From: Mucilaginibacter roseus
GTDB taxonomy: Bacteria > Bacteroidota > Bacteroidia > Sphingobacteriales > Sphingobacteriaceae
Reading direction: 5' to 3'
DNA length: 64,000 bases
NCBI RefSeq assembly: GCF_021215455.1
Contig: NZ_JAJPWV010000003.1
Location: 682,001-746,000 of the forward strand
Both the position numbers and the translations under genes were made by a program. Position 1 is the stretch's first letter. Each line of letters opens with the position of its first letter. Positions 25,889 through 34,612 of the stretch are shown one piece after another. Under the pieces are notes generated by a model. It had not been told where the DNA came from. It saw nothing but the letters and a program-made list of their open reading frames with translations, and did not search any database.

Positions 25889-26935
25889 TTAATATTGCTC
25901 AAACCAGTCGTTAGGTGCTTTGGCCTGTTTTACAATTGGCCGGCCTACAAGCTTAAGTTTTTCAGGCCCAAAATCTATCGGTACGGTAAGCGTAACTTTT
26001 CGATACACTCCCCGCTCTGATGCAGGTTTCCAACCCTTGGCATCAAAAATTACCCGCTCTGCCGCGGCAGACAGGTATTCATTCGGAGATCGCAAAGTTC
26101 TTACGGAGTCAATCCTGCCGCTAAGGTCAACTGTAAATTCTACAAATACCCGCCCGTTAGTTTTGTTCTTTTTTGACTTTGCGGTAGATAATAAATTTTG
26201 CTGAAGATATTTAATGAAAGCCTCGTACCCGCCGGTAAATTCTGGCTGTACCAAATCCTGAGTTGCGTAGGTATGCTTTACGCCCAGGTTATCAAATGAG
26301 GTACCTGAGATAAAAAGCCCATCTTCATATTTTTCAGTATAACTTACATTCAATGCGGTATCTACACCATTCCAATCGCCCTGGCGCTTACCATTTTTCA
26401 CAAGCCCGGCTTCTAATAAACCGTCAAATCGTTCTGTATAAACTTTATATAAACCAAAACCATCATTTGCCAATGCTGTACCATCAACATCATTACATAA
26501 TAAAAGGCTATAATTGTTTATAAACTTTAAGTTGTTTCGGTCAGCGTATTCTGTCGGCTTAGTAAAATACCGGTGAGTGTATAGTATGCCGTTCGGAAAA
26601 TATTCATAAAAGTCTCCTGATATTTTGCCGTTCGAAAATTCAATTATATTTTGAATTTTTCCGTTAGAATAATACGTCAGTATTTTTCCTTGCGGAACAA
26701 AACCCTTTTCACTTAATGATTTACCAATCAGCTTTTTTTTATTGTCGGTGTATAGTTCTGTAATGTTATACAAAACATCGCCGGAGTCAGGCGCGTTTAT
26801 AATCCTGATGTAATCGGCACTGTCTTTATTATTTACTAACCTGCGATCATTTTTAAGAAACCAAACGTTTTGCGCAAAAGTTACTTTACCTAACAAAAGC
26901 AATCCTGCTATGCTGAAAGCAATTTTATTGTGCAT
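25889..26935 (-). CDS. exported YwqK-repeat protein with TonB C-terminal domain
   Basis: The 348-residue product has a signal peptide (MHNKIAFSIAGLLLLGKVTFAQ). The middle part (about residues 70-125) has MORN/YwqK-type repeats (KILTYYSNGKIQNIIEFSNGKISG, EYFPNGILY). The C-terminal 100 residues are a TonB-type domain (GRVFVEFTVDLSGRIDSVRTL, AAERVIFDAKGWKPA). There is no N-terminal transmembrane anchor other than the signal peptide, so it is unlikely to be a classic energy transducer; it may be a periplasmic protein using the TonB fold for binding. It lies 25 bp downstream of panD. Confidence 0.78.
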   Translation of the reverse strand: MHNKIAFSIAGLLLLGKVTFAQNVWFLKNDRRLVNNKDSADYIRIINAPDSGDVLYNITELYTDNKKKLIGKSLSEKGFVPQGKILTYYSNGKIQNIIEFSNGKISGDFYEYFPNGILYTHRYFTKPTEYADRNNLKFINNYSLLLCNDVDGTALANDGFGLYKVYTERFDGLLEAGLVKNGKRQGDWNGVDTALNVSYTEKYEDGLFISGTSFDNLGVKHTYATQDLVQPEFTGGYEAFIKYLQQNLLSTAKSKKNKTNGRVFVEFTVDLSGRIDSVRTLRSPNEYLSAAAERVIFDAKGWKPASERGVYRKVTLTVPIDFGPEKLKLVGRPIVKQAKAPNDWFEQY

Positions 26936-26960
26936 TTAATGAGGTAAGGTTGTTTGTTGG

Positions 26961-27311
26961 TTACTTGATCAGTTTGTTATCCGTATCCGGAAAAACCAGT
27001 ACAGGCTCGTAAGCTTTAGCTTCATCACGCTCCATGTAGGCGTAGCTCATGATAATTACAATATCACCTACCTGGGCCAGGCGTGCTGTAGCGCCGTTAA
27101 GGCACACGGTACCGGTACCGCGCTCACCACGAATAACGTAGGTTTCAAAACGCGCACCGTTGTTGTTGTTCACAATTTGCACCTTTTCGTTGGCAATAAT
27201 ATTTGCCGCATCCATCAAATCCTCATCAATGGTAATACTGCCCACGTAGTTCAGTTCGGCCTGGGTGACCTTTACCCGGTGAATCTTGGATTTTAACACC
27301 TCAATAATCAT
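26961..27311 (-). CDS. panD: aspartate 1-decarboxylase PanD
   Basis: PanD makes beta-alanine from aspartate for pantothenate and CoA. The self-processing Gly24-Ser25 site is visible in [11 protein letters not shown], where cleavage creates the pyruvoyl group. The following [12 protein letters not shown] and the segment [17 protein letters not shown] are family signatures. At 116 residues the length is normal. A -7 promoter element ends only 4 bases before the ATG, suggesting a leaderless or nearly leaderless mRNA. panC is just upstream on the same strand (82 bp). Confidence 0.96.
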   Translation of the reverse strand: MIIEVLKSKIHRVKVTQAELNYVGSITIDEDLMDAANIIANEKVQIVNNNNGARFETYVIRGERGTGTVCLNGATARLAQVGDIVIIMSYAYMERDEAKAYEPVLVFPDTDNKLIK

Positions 27312-27315
27312 GGCG

Positions 27316-27323
27316 CAAAGTTA
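27316..27323 (-). promoter_or_regulatory. -7 element TAACTTTG abutting panD
   Basis: On the reverse strand TAACTTTG is followed by CGCC and then the panD ATG. It exactly matches TAnnTTTG. Because transcription normally begins about 5-8 bases after this box, the mRNA would begin at or inside the start codon. Confidence 0.5.
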
Positions 27324-27393
27324 GTAAATTGAATTATAGTAAAAGTTTAATAGTTAGCCTTACACTAATTATTTACAATGGGTTGATGCAACG

Positions 27394-28230
27394 TTAACGT
27401 ATTATCATGTTATCAATCAAGCGGGTTGTGCCTACCCTTGCTGCTACTAACGCAACAACGTTCGCGGTGTTTTGATTGGCCGGATGCAAAGTCTTCGCGT
27501 CAGCAATTTCTAAATAATCAAGCTGTACGTCAGGCTCGTTATTGATGGAATTTTCGGCTTGTTGCTTAAGTGTGGCTATATCCTCGCGGTTAAAGTTATC
27601 TTTCACCTGTTTTAGTGCTTGAGAAAGCACAAGCGCGTGCTCACGGTCGGTAGCGGAGAGGTGCACATTACGCGAGCTCATGGCCAGCCCGTTACCTTCA
27701 CGCTCAATAGGGCACATCACAATTTTTACCGGCATCTTCATTAGGTCAACCATGCGGTTAATCACCAGTACCTGCTGAAAGTCCTTCTGCCCAAAATAAG
27801 CGCTATCCGGTTCAACAATGCTAAATAGTTTGTAAACTACCTGGGTTACGCCCTGGTAATGACCCGGGCGCGATTGGCCTTCGAGCAAATGTTCCAGCTC
27901 GCCAATGTCCAAATGCCATTGCTCATTGCCGGCATACATCTCTGTAACGTCCGGATTGAAAAGCACATCGCAGCCTGCTTGTTCAAGTTTTACTATATCG
28001 GCTTCAATAGGGCGAGGGTATTTCTCCAGATCCTTAGGATCATTAAACTGAGTTGGGTTTACGAAAATACTGCACACTACAATATCGCAATCCTGCCTGG
28101 CGCGTGCAATTAACGATAAGTGGCCCTGGTGAAGCGCGCCCATTGTAGGTACAAAGCCAATGGTAGCGCCCGAAGCCCTTGCATCAAGCAAATGCTGGTT
28201 GAGCCGCTGTTTGGTGGTGAAATTTTTCAA
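27394..28230 (-). CDS. panC: pantothenate synthetase PanC
   Basis: PanC joins pantoate and beta-alanine with ATP to form pantothenate. The nucleotide-binding motif HQGH lies in PTMGALHQGHLSLI (about residues 28-41). FVNPTQFNDPKDLEKYPR and YFGQKDFQQVLVI are the other family boxes; the KMS-like loop is in GLAMSSRNVHLS. 278 residues is normal. It is upstream of panD on the same strand, so both steps of the beta-alanine branch are together, and it is divergent from the GT5-like gene. Confidence 0.96.
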   Translation of the reverse strand: MKNFTTKQRLNQHLLDARASGATIGFVPTMGALHQGHLSLIARARQDCDIVVCSIFVNPTQFNDPKDLEKYPRPIEADIVKLEQAGCDVLFNPDVTEMYAGNEQWHLDIGELEHLLEGQSRPGHYQGVTQVVYKLFSIVEPDSAYFGQKDFQQVLVINRMVDLMKMPVKIVMCPIEREGNGLAMSSRNVHLSATDREHALVLSQALKQVKDNFNREDIATLKQQAENSINNEPDVQLDYLEIADAKTLHPANQNTANVVALVAARVGTTRLIDNMIIR

Positions 28231-28306
28231 TGCGTTAAAGTGCTTAAAAAATCCGGCGAAAATGGGTAATTAATTAAAAATATCCAAACTTATGTTGCGC
28301 AATTCA

Positions 28307-28336
28307 TTGATAGTTCATATTATATCCGTATATTTG
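28307..28336 (+). promoter_or_regulatory. promoter of the GT5-like gene
   Basis: TTG at 28307-28309, a 19-base spacer and TATATTTG at 28329-28336 match the Bacteroidota -33/-7 layout with correct spacing. The start codon is at 28390. Confidence 0.65.
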
Positions 28337-28389
28337 TACTCTCAAAAATTTTTTTGACGTCTTATACTTACTAAATACAAATAATAGAG

Positions 28390-29214
28390 ATGGGTAAATC
28401 TAAGCTTTTGTTTATAGCTCATGAAATGTCACCTTTCCTTGAACTCACAAAAATTTCTGAAATAGTACGTAATTTGCCGCAAGCGATGCAGGACAAAGGT
28501 TACGAGATCCGTATCCTGATGCCGCGTTTCGGCAATATCAATGAGCGCAGGAACCGACTACATGAAGTGATCCGTTTATCGGGAATGAACATCATTATTA
28601 ATGATAATGATAACCCGCTGATTATTAAAGTGGCTTCAATACCTTCAGCACGTATGCAGGTATACTTCCTCGATAACGAAGAGTATTTTCAGAGAAAGCA
28701 TGTGTTTACCGACAAGGATGGCAAGTTTTATGCTGACAACGATGAGCGTATGATCTTTTTCTGTAAAGGTGCGCTTGAAACAGTTAAGAAACTTGGCTGG
28801 GCGCCGGACATGATACATTGCCACGGCTGGATGAGCGCGCTGGTACCGGCTTACTTGAAAACCACTTATAAAGACGATCCTACGTTTAAAAACTCAAAGC
28901 TGGTTTACTCCATATATGACAAGGAGTTTGATGGTCAGTTAAATGCTGATTTTGCACAAAAAGCAGTAATGAACGGAATGACCGAGGCTCATACTGAAGT
29001 GTACAAACCGGCTGACAGTTCGGCACTTTACGCAGGTGCTGTTCACTATTCAGATGGTGTTATTCTCGCTTCGGAAAACATAGAGGAAGAAGTGTTAAAT
29101 AATGTTAAAAACAGCAATAAACCTGTTTTAGATTACAATTCCACTTCGGATGTGGAAAATTATTACAATTTTTACGACGAAATTGCCACCGAAGAAATGG
29201 CACAGGTTGTATAA
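28390..29214 (+). CDS. glycogen/starch synthase N-terminal domain protein (GT5-like, short)
   Basis: The 274-residue product aligns only with the N-terminal half of glycogen synthases (GT5): LFIAHEMSPFLELTKISEIVRNLPQAM, IRILMPRFG, PDMIHCHGWMSALVP. The C-terminal half with the catalytic E-x7-E motif is absent. The ADP-glucose-binding KxGGL motif, expected after the first strand, is replaced by KISEI. It probably does not make glycogen. A sugar-binding or regulatory role is inference. The downstream DUF4270 gene starts 23 bp later. Confidence 0.8.
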   Translation: MGKSKLLFIAHEMSPFLELTKISEIVRNLPQAMQDKGYEIRILMPRFGNINERRNRLHEVIRLSGMNIIINDNDNPLIIKVASIPSARMQVYFLDNEEYFQRKHVFTDKDGKFYADNDERMIFFCKGALETVKKLGWAPDMIHCHGWMSALVPAYLKTTYKDDPTFKNSKLVYSIYDKEFDGQLNADFAQKAVMNGMTEAHTEVYKPADSSALYAGAVHYSDGVILASENIEEEVLNNVKNSNKPVLDYNSTSDVENYYNFYDEIATEEMAQVV

Positions 29215-29237
29215 AGTTGGATAAGATATTTTAACAT

Positions 29238-30599
29238 ATGAGATTTTTCAGATTAGACTTATTAACCTTGTTGATAAGTCTTTTTATTTTAAACAGCTGC
29301 AAAAACCCCGACGGTGTGGGTTTAGATGTTGATGAGAATAATCAACTAAGCGGCACACTTGTGATCGACACTAATATAACGCTGAATACTGTATCAGAAG
29401 ATTCTGTTGTTGTGTCAGATTTAGGCCGTTCAACGCTGGGCTATTTTAATGACGCCGAATTGGGCACAACAGAATCATCGTTAATTACGGATGTTAACCT
29501 TCCAGGCGGCACCGCTTATACTAAACCAACCGGAACTGTAGTTGTGGATTCGGCCGTATTGATGCTTAAGTATTCGCCGACCGGTTTTTATGGCGATTCG
29601 CTTGCTTCAACTTACAAGGTTAATGTTTATCAGCTAAATGATAAACCTTTAAACGTTACGTACTACAATAGTAAAAAGTGGCAGCACTCAAGCACCGTAT
29701 TAGGTTCAAAGACCTTTTCAGCGCGCCCTCATGATACAATCAAGGTTACATCAATCGTGGACGGCGGTCCCGATACTGCTATCCGTGTAGTTCCGCAGAT
29801 ACGTATTAAATTAAATACTGATTTAGTATACAGCTGGCTTAATTCGTCACAAGCTGCACAGTCAAATCTTGCTTTTCAAAACCTCGCCCGTGGCCTTTAT
29901 GTGAACATTGACAGAGCCGGCAGTACAGGTACAGGAGGCATCATTGCTTTAACTACTGGCGATTCTATTGCGGTTTACACGACTGTTACCAGTGGCTCAA
30001 CCAAAGATACATCTATTGTTGGCTTGCCTATTAGCCGCTATATCAATGAAATTAATCATAACTATAGCGATAATGTAAAATCTGCTCTTTCCAATACGTC
30101 AAATAATCAAACCGCTTATGTAAAGGGCATGGGTGGATTGCGGGTTAAAATTGCGTTTGATAAGATTGCCGAGACATTGCCTAAGGACGCAGTGATCAAT
30201 CGAGCTGAGCTGGTTATTGTACCTAAAAATGGTACACTTACACCTTACGCCCCGCTGCCTAAGCTAACTATGTATAAATCTGACATAGCTAAACAGCGCG
30301 CCTATATCGAGGATATGATTAACGGATCGGCAAACTTCAGCCTGCTTTTCGGTGGTAACTTTGGCATCCCGGTTAAAAACGAATACAGGTTCCTTTTAAC
30401 ATCATACATACAAAATCTGGTTACCGGCAAGGTAAAAGATTATGGTACTTACATTGCCGCCGCTAACGAGTCACTTAGCTCTACAAGCACGGCCCCGAGC
30501 ATTGCCGCTACGGCTTACCCAACAGGCCGTACAATTTTATTAGGTAAAAATTCGCCTTACCGGGTTCAGCTCAAAATAATATACACTAAGATAAAATAA
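29238..30599 (+). CDS. DUF4270 family lipoprotein
   Basis: The 453-residue protein has a lipoprotein signal (LLTLLISLFILNSC, lipobox cysteine about residue 21) followed by an Asn/Asp-rich mature N-terminus. The rest is beta-rich (TSSVVVDSAVLML-type strands, LPKDAVINRAELVIVPKNG), as in DUF4270. It is probably anchored to the outer membrane, with a carbohydrate or surface role inferred from its beta-sandwich character. The pairing with the GT5-like gene suggests a shared polysaccharide theme. A strong terminator follows. Confidence 0.8.
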   Translation: MRFFRLDLLTLLISLFILNSCKNPDGVGLDVDENNQLSGTLVIDTNITLNTVSEDSVVVSDLGRSTLGYFNDAELGTTESSLITDVNLPGGTAYTKPTGTVVVDSAVLMLKYSPTGFYGDSLASTYKVNVYQLNDKPLNVTYYNSKKWQHSSTVLGSKTFSARPHDTIKVTSIVDGGPDTAIRVVPQIRIKLNTDLVYSWLNSSQAAQSNLAFQNLARGLYVNIDRAGSTGTGGIIALTTGDSIAVYTTVTSGSTKDTSIVGLPISRYINEINHNYSDNVKSALSNTSNNQTAYVKGMGGLRVKIAFDKIAETLPKDAVINRAELVIVPKNGTLTPYAPLPKLTMYKSDIAKQRAYIEDMINGSANFSLLFGGNFGIPVKNEYRFLLTSYIQNLVTGKVKDYGTYIAAANESLSSTSTAPSIAATAYPTGRTILLGKNSPYRVQLKIIYTKIK

Positions 30600-30602
30600 A
30601 AT

Positions 30603-30638
30603 GAAAGAGGCTCGCAAATGCGAGCCTCTTTCGTTTTT
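30603..30638. terminator. strong terminator between convergent genes
   Basis: GAAAGAGGCTCGC and GCGAGCCTCTTTC form a perfect 13-bp stem with an AAAT loop, followed by GTTTTT. It serves the DUF4270 gene and possibly the convergent metallopeptidase gene. Confidence 0.92.
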
Positions 30639-30652
30639 AACTGCATTTTCAA

Positions 30653-31381
30653 TTAGTCTCTTCTGCCAAACAGAAATTGCGCATAATATAATAACGTTGC
30701 CAAAGCGCTTAAGGCAGCCACCACGTAGGTCATGGCAGCCCACCATAAAGCATCTTTAGCCTGTGCATGCTCTTCCTGGGTTTGCATTACGTTGTAATTA
30801 TTATTTAGCCAAGCCAACGCACGGTTGCTGGCATCAAACTCAACAGGCAAGGTTATAAAGCTGAACAGGGTAACTAAAGCCAAGGCCGCTACTCCAATGG
30901 CCAATACCCATGGCGTGTGCGCAAAAAACAGCAACAATATACCGATGGTTAACGTCCATTGTGTAAGCGTTGAAGCAACGTTAATTACAGGCACCATTGC
31001 GGAACGGAAAGTTAACCAGCTATATGCCTTGGCGTGTTGTACCGCGTGGCCGCACTCATGCGCGGCAACGGCTGCAGCGGCAACGCTGCGGCTATGGTAA
31101 ACATCAGGGCTAAGGTTAACGGTTTTGTCAGCAGGGTTGTAGTGGTCGGTTAACTGCCCTTCTACCGAGATTACGCGGACATCGCTTATACCATGATCGC
31201 GCAACATGCGCTCGGCTATCTCAGCTCCGGATAAGCCCGAAAGCAGGCCGATCTCTGAGTACTGCTTAAACTTACTTTTAAATCGCCATTGAACAATAAA
31301 GCTGATAACGGCGATGGCAAGCATCAAAAATATAGCGGAATTATAAGTAATAAATCCGATTACGAAAGCTAAACTTATCAT
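30653..31381 (-). CDS. YugP-like membrane zinc metallopeptidase
   Basis: This 242-residue protein has an N-terminal membrane segment, the zinc motif HECGH in AAHECGHAVQHA (about residue 112) and three further hydrophobic segments (VINVASTLTQWTLTIGILLLFF, WVLAIGVAALALVTLFSF, ALWWAAMTYVVAALSALATLLYY). It fits the YugP/Zn_peptidase_2 family, whose substrates are unknown. There is no close partner on its strand. Confidence 0.87.
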   Translation of the reverse strand: MISLAFVIGFITYNSAIFLMLAIAVISFIVQWRFKSKFKQYSEIGLLSGLSGAEIAERMLRDHGISDVRVISVEGQLTDHYNPADKTVNLSPDVYHSRSVAAAAVAAHECGHAVQHAKAYSWLTFRSAMVPVINVASTLTQWTLTIGILLLFFAHTPWVLAIGVAALALVTLFSFITLPVEFDASNRALAWLNNNYNVMQTQEEHAQAKDALWWAAMTYVVAALSALATLLYYAQFLFGRRD

Positions 31382-31548
31382 CTCTTAAAATTTTTATATT
31401 GAAGCATATTCAAAAAGCATTCCGCAAAGCGCAATGTTAAGTTGTGATTGCTTTTTGAGAATTTTACTGATAGGCTCGAAGGCTTATGTGCCAATAATTC
31501 ATTGCGACGATGCCAAAATAGCAGCTTTATAATCAACTCTTAATAAAA

Positions 31549-31575
31549 AGCCCCCGATAAACGGGGGCTGGTATT
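31549..31575 (-). terminator. terminator of the CsbD gene
   Basis: AGCCCCCG and CGGGGGCT pair around ATAAA; on the reverse strand the stem is followed by TTTTTATTAAG. It overlaps the space just after the CsbD stop codon. Confidence 0.88.
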
Positions 31576-31576
31576 C

Positions 31577-31762
31577 TTATAAGCTATTGATCCATTTTAC
31601 CAGATCTTCACGGCTTTTGCCGAGTTTTTGCTGCAAACGGCCAAGGGTTTCATCGTCTTTGCCCTCTTCGTGCTTTAAATCGTCATCGGTCAGATCGCCG
31701 TAGGCTTGTTTAATTTTTCCTTTCAGCTCATTCCAGCCGCCTTTTATTTCCAACTTATCCAT
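31577..31762 (-). CDS. CsbD family stress-response protein
   Basis: The 61-residue product contains the CsbD signature [23 protein letters not shown] followed by an amphipathic, charged second half. CsbD-like proteins are small, hydrophilic and induced by general stress in many bacteria; the mechanism is unknown. It is monocistronic with its own terminator. Confidence 0.9.
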   Translation of the reverse strand: MDKLEIKGGWNELKGKIKQAYGDLTDDDLKHEEGKDDETLGRLQQKLGKSREDLVKWINSL

Positions 31763-32119
31763 AACGTTTTTAATTTAGATGTATATAGACAACGTTCTGC
31801 ATAAGCAGTTGTTTGTATGGCCGTTATTTCTATTGGATTTAACAAAAAATCCCCCGCACTTATGCACGGAGGATGATTTTGTATAAGCAGAAAAAATACC
31901 CCTATTTTTTATGATACGAACCGGCATGCTGTCGCATATCATATCTCTGCTGTTACAAATATCTATGTGTATACATAAATTGTAAATACCCACTTAACGG
32001 TATTTTATGAGCAGTTATACCTTAATAAATACCGTTAAAAAACGGTGTAGGTGTTTTTCGCATGCTTTGTAGCTTTAGACCCCATAAAACCCCATTTTTA
32101 ATTTTATTTATTGATATTT
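31763..32119. other. 357-bp gap with one weak hairpin and no gene
   Basis: The only structure seen is CCCCCG/CGGAGG (about 31851-31873, one mismatch) bordered by AAAAAAT and TGATTTT, a weak bidirectional terminator. There are A/T-rich runs (TACCGTTAAAAAACGG near 32027). No convincing promoter or RNA gene was recognised. Confidence 0.4.
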
Positions 32120-32545
32120 ATGAGTGCGAATTTCCAAAAGCCAGATGTATCTCGCGAACAGCTGGAAAACTTGATGAAAACTTACCAGGAAACGGTAAAG
32201 CGTATACGCAAAGGCGATGATAGCGGCGTAGCCAGCGATTACGACCCTGACTTTGATTCTAAATCGGTATGGTTTCCGCGCAAGGCGGTAGAGGCATTGT
32301 TTAATGATAATGATGCTGATGGATTGCGCGTTTATTTTGGCGTGCATAATGCAGATCAATCGCCAACACCTTACGATGATCGCCTTACGGTAGTGTTGGT
32401 AGCAACCAAGTTAGAAGATGGTAGAAATGTTGACCAGCTTAAAGGCGATGGAGATGCTAATGAAGATGAGGAGTCTGATGATGACAAAGAAGGCGGGCCG
32501 GGCTATGGCTTGAATCACGGTAACGTTTGTCCGCCTAATTGTTAA
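32120..32545 (+). CDS. small acidic protein with Cys-rich C-terminal tail
   Basis: The product has 141 residues and no signal peptide. Start ATG 32120 (MSANFQKPDVSREQLENLM) is preferred to a TTG nine bases earlier. A folded N-terminal part (residues 1-105) gives way to a very acidic linker (DANEDEESDDDKEGG) and a tail ending GYGLNHGNVCPPNC. No known domain was recognised. It starts a likely unit with a membrane protein (9 bp downstream), histidine kinase and response regulator. Confidence 0.72.
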   Translation: MSANFQKPDVSREQLENLMKTYQETVKRIRKGDDSGVASDYDPDFDSKSVWFPRKAVEALFNDNDADGLRVYFGVHNADQSPTPYDDRLTVVLVATKLEDGRNVDQLKGDGDANEDEESDDDKEGGPGYGLNHGNVCPPNC

Positions 32546-32554
32546 TATTTAACA

Positions 32555-33211
32555 ATGTTTCAATATTTATATCTTTTTTTTGAGTTACTGGCATTAACAG
32601 TAGTTTCGTTTCAGTACAAAAAAATGTCGCATACGCGTTATGCGGCATTTTTTCCTTACTTGCTTTTTATATGTTTGTATGAGTTAGGTTCGCTCAAAAA
32701 TCTGTTCCATATCCATCGCAACAACGCGTGGATAAGTAACTATACAATTTTGATTGAGTTTATTTTCTACAGCTTCTTTATTGCCAAATTATTGCCACCT
32801 AACTTAAAACGCAAGATTAGGGTGGTAAATTTTGCCGTAATTGGCTTTACAATTATTGATATTGCTTTTATCCAAGGTTTCTGGAATTTAGCTACGGTTG
32901 GTATTATCATACAATATATTACGTTAATAACGCTTGTGTGTATGTATTTTTATAACCTTATGCAGCAGCAAACAGACGAATATATATCACTTATCCATAT
33001 CCCGGATTTTTGGGTGAACACGGGTTTACTTTTCTTTTGCCTGCTGGAGTTTTGTTTCTTTTGCGCTTTTTCTTATATGGTATCCCGAAGAAGTTATTAT
33101 TACTTTGAATTATGGATGGTGATATCTAATATGGCCAATTTTATTTTGTATTCTTGCCTGGCAGTGTCATTCTTATGTTTCAGTCGCAAGAAAATCTCAT
33201 ACTCATCATAG
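32555..33211 (+). CDS. multi-pass membrane protein, putative sensor of kinase cassette
   Basis: The 218-residue protein has six to seven predicted membrane helices (YLYLFFELLALTVVSF, AAFFPYLLFICLYEL, ISNYTILIEFIFYSFFIA, VVNFAVIGFTIIDIAFI, LATVGIIIQYITLITLVCMYFY, VNTGLLFFCLLEFCFFCAFSY, WMVISNMANFILYSCLAVSFL). It has no enzymatic motif. Its 3' end overlaps the histidine kinase gene by 37 bp, so translation is coupled. The kinase has only one membrane helix and no sensor domain, so this protein is the likely signal-sensing partner; that is inference. Confidence 0.75.
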   Translation: MFQYLYLFFELLALTVVSFQYKKMSHTRYAAFFPYLLFICLYELGSLKNLFHIHRNNAWISNYTILIEFIFYSFFIAKLLPPNLKRKIRVVNFAVIGFTIIDIAFIQGFWNLATVGIIIQYITLITLVCMYFYNLMQQQTDEYISLIHIPDFWVNTGLLFFCLLEFCFFCAFSYMVSRRSYYYFELWMVISNMANFILYSCLAVSFLCFSRKKISYSS

Positions 33212-34005
33212 TCGGTACCATCTTGCTTTTGCTAATGGGTATCTTCATCGTCGGCTTTATGTTTTTCTACCAACGCAAGCATAATGCTTATGTTACCGAA
33301 CGCTCGTTAATGCGCCTGCAGTTTAATGAGGAAATGCTAAAAGCTCAGGTAGAGGTGCAGGAGCAAACGCTAAACCACATCAGCCGTGAAATACATGATA
33401 ACATTGGCCAGGTATTATCATTTGTAAAGCTTTCCTTATCATCCCTAAAAACACTTGACGACGAACAGCGGCATAAAAAAATTGATGATAACCGCGAGCT
33501 CATTGCCCAGGCGATAAGCGACCTACGTGACCTATCAAAAAGCCTCAGTTTTGAGCGGATCAAGGCAATTGGTTTAAAAGATTCTGTAGCAGCAGAGCTT
33601 GAACGTATTGATAAAAGCGGTCTTATCCATACCGCTTTAAACATTCAGGGTGAACCCTATACTTTAGGCGCGGAGCGCGAACTGGTGTTATTCCGTATAT
33701 TTCAGGAAGCAATCAATAATTCACTAAAATACTCGCGGGCACAAAATTTGAGTATTGGTTTGAATTATACTCCAAATCTGTTTATTTTGGACATTGAAGA
33801 CGATGGAGAGGGTTTTTTGTTGTCTGAGAAGCTGAATGACAGCAGCGGATCAGGCTTGAAAAACATCGGGAACAGGGCGGCTATTATTGGCGGCCATGCT
33901 AAACTCGAAAGTAAACCCGGCAACGGTTGCTCCATACAAATAACGCTTGACCCCTTAGCAGAACAAAAATATGTTAACCGAACCTATCCGGATCGCGCTG
34001 GTTGA
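33175..34005 (+). CDS. histidine kinase, NarL/HisKA_3 type
   Basis: The 276-residue kinase has one N-terminal membrane helix (LILIIVGTILLLLMGIFIVGFMFFY, written without pause here), a coiled segment and HisKA_3 motif HISREIHDNIGQ with phospho-acceptor His74. The ATP-binding domain has the N-box EAINNSLKYS and the G-boxes DDGEGF and GSGLKNIGNRA. The ATG at 33175 is preferred to one seven codons earlier. It overlaps both neighbours (37 and 35 bp), a tightly coupled cassette. It lacks any extracellular sensing domain. Confidence 0.88.
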   Translation: MFQSQENLILIIVGTILLLLMGIFIVGFMFFYQRKHNAYVTERSLMRLQFNEEMLKAQVEVQEQTLNHISREIHDNIGQVLSFVKLSLSSLKTLDDEQRHKKIDDNRELIAQAISDLRDLSKSLSFERIKAIGLKDSVAAELERIDKSGLIHTALNIQGEPYTLGAERELVLFRIFQEAINNSLKYSRAQNLSIGLNYTPNLFILDIEDDGEGFLLSEKLNDSSGSGLKNIGNRAAIIGGHAKLESKPGNGCSIQITLDPLAEQKYVNRTYPDRAG

Positions 34006-34612
34006 TGACCACAGACTTTTTAGAAGCGGAATAGTTTCTATGATAAACAATCTACCGGGCTTCAGTATACTGTTTGAAGCTGGTAACGGCGAAGAGTTTA
34101 CCCGAAAAATTTCGCCCAAAAACAAACCCGAGATTGTTCTGCTGGATATAAACATGCCCGTAATGGATGGCATTGAAACCGCTAAATGGCTGCGCGCCAA
34201 TTACCCGGATGTTTGCGTTATTGTATTATCCATGTTTGAAGACGCGGAGAAAGTACTCGCAATGGTAAAACTGGGCGTTAAAGGTTATCTGCTTAAAGAT
34301 GCTGAACCTGCTGAATTTGAAACCGCTTTAAAGCGGGTTGCAGATGGTGAGGTATATTACCCGGAATTTGTTACCCGGCACCTCATCAATAATTTTAACG
34401 AAGAGGCAGCTAATGTAAAGCTCAACACCCGCGAGCTTGAATTTCTGAGGCTTGCAGGTACCGAGCTCACTTATAAAGAAATTGCCGACCAGATGTGTGT
34501 TAGCGTACGTACAGTTGATGGCTACCGCGATCAGCTTTTTGAAAAACTGCAAATTAAAAGCCGGGTGGGCCTGGTTTTATACGCCATAAAAAATAAGATG
34601 ATTGAATTGTAA
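33971..34612 (+). CDS. LuxR/NarL-type response regulator
   Basis: This 213-residue regulator has a receiver domain (IALVDDHRLFRSG, phosphorylated Asp59 in VLLDINMPVMDG, KAYLLKDAE-like switch segment GYLLKDAEP). A C-terminal LuxR helix-turn-helix follows (ELTYKEIADQMCVSVRTVDGYRDQLFEKL). It is translationally coupled to the kinase gene and is its obvious partner. Its targets are not visible; self-regulation is possible. A perfect hairpin begins at its stop codon. Confidence 0.93.
   Translation: MLTEPIRIALVDDHRLFRSGIVSMINNLPGFSILFEAGNGEEFTRKISPKNKPEIVLLDINMPVMDGIETAKWLRANYPDVCVIVLSMFEDAEKVLAMVKLGVKGYLLKDAEPAEFETALKRVADGEVYYPEFVTRHLINNFNEEAANVKLNTRELEFLRLAGTELTYKEIADQMCVSVRTVDGYRDQLFEKLQIKSRVGLVLYAIKNKMIEL

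Noticed and set aside
31775..31993. 72-codon reverse-strand frame in the gap after the CsbD gene
   Set aside because: Cys/His/Asn-rich translation without domain, ribosome binding site or conserved neighbour; likely chance.
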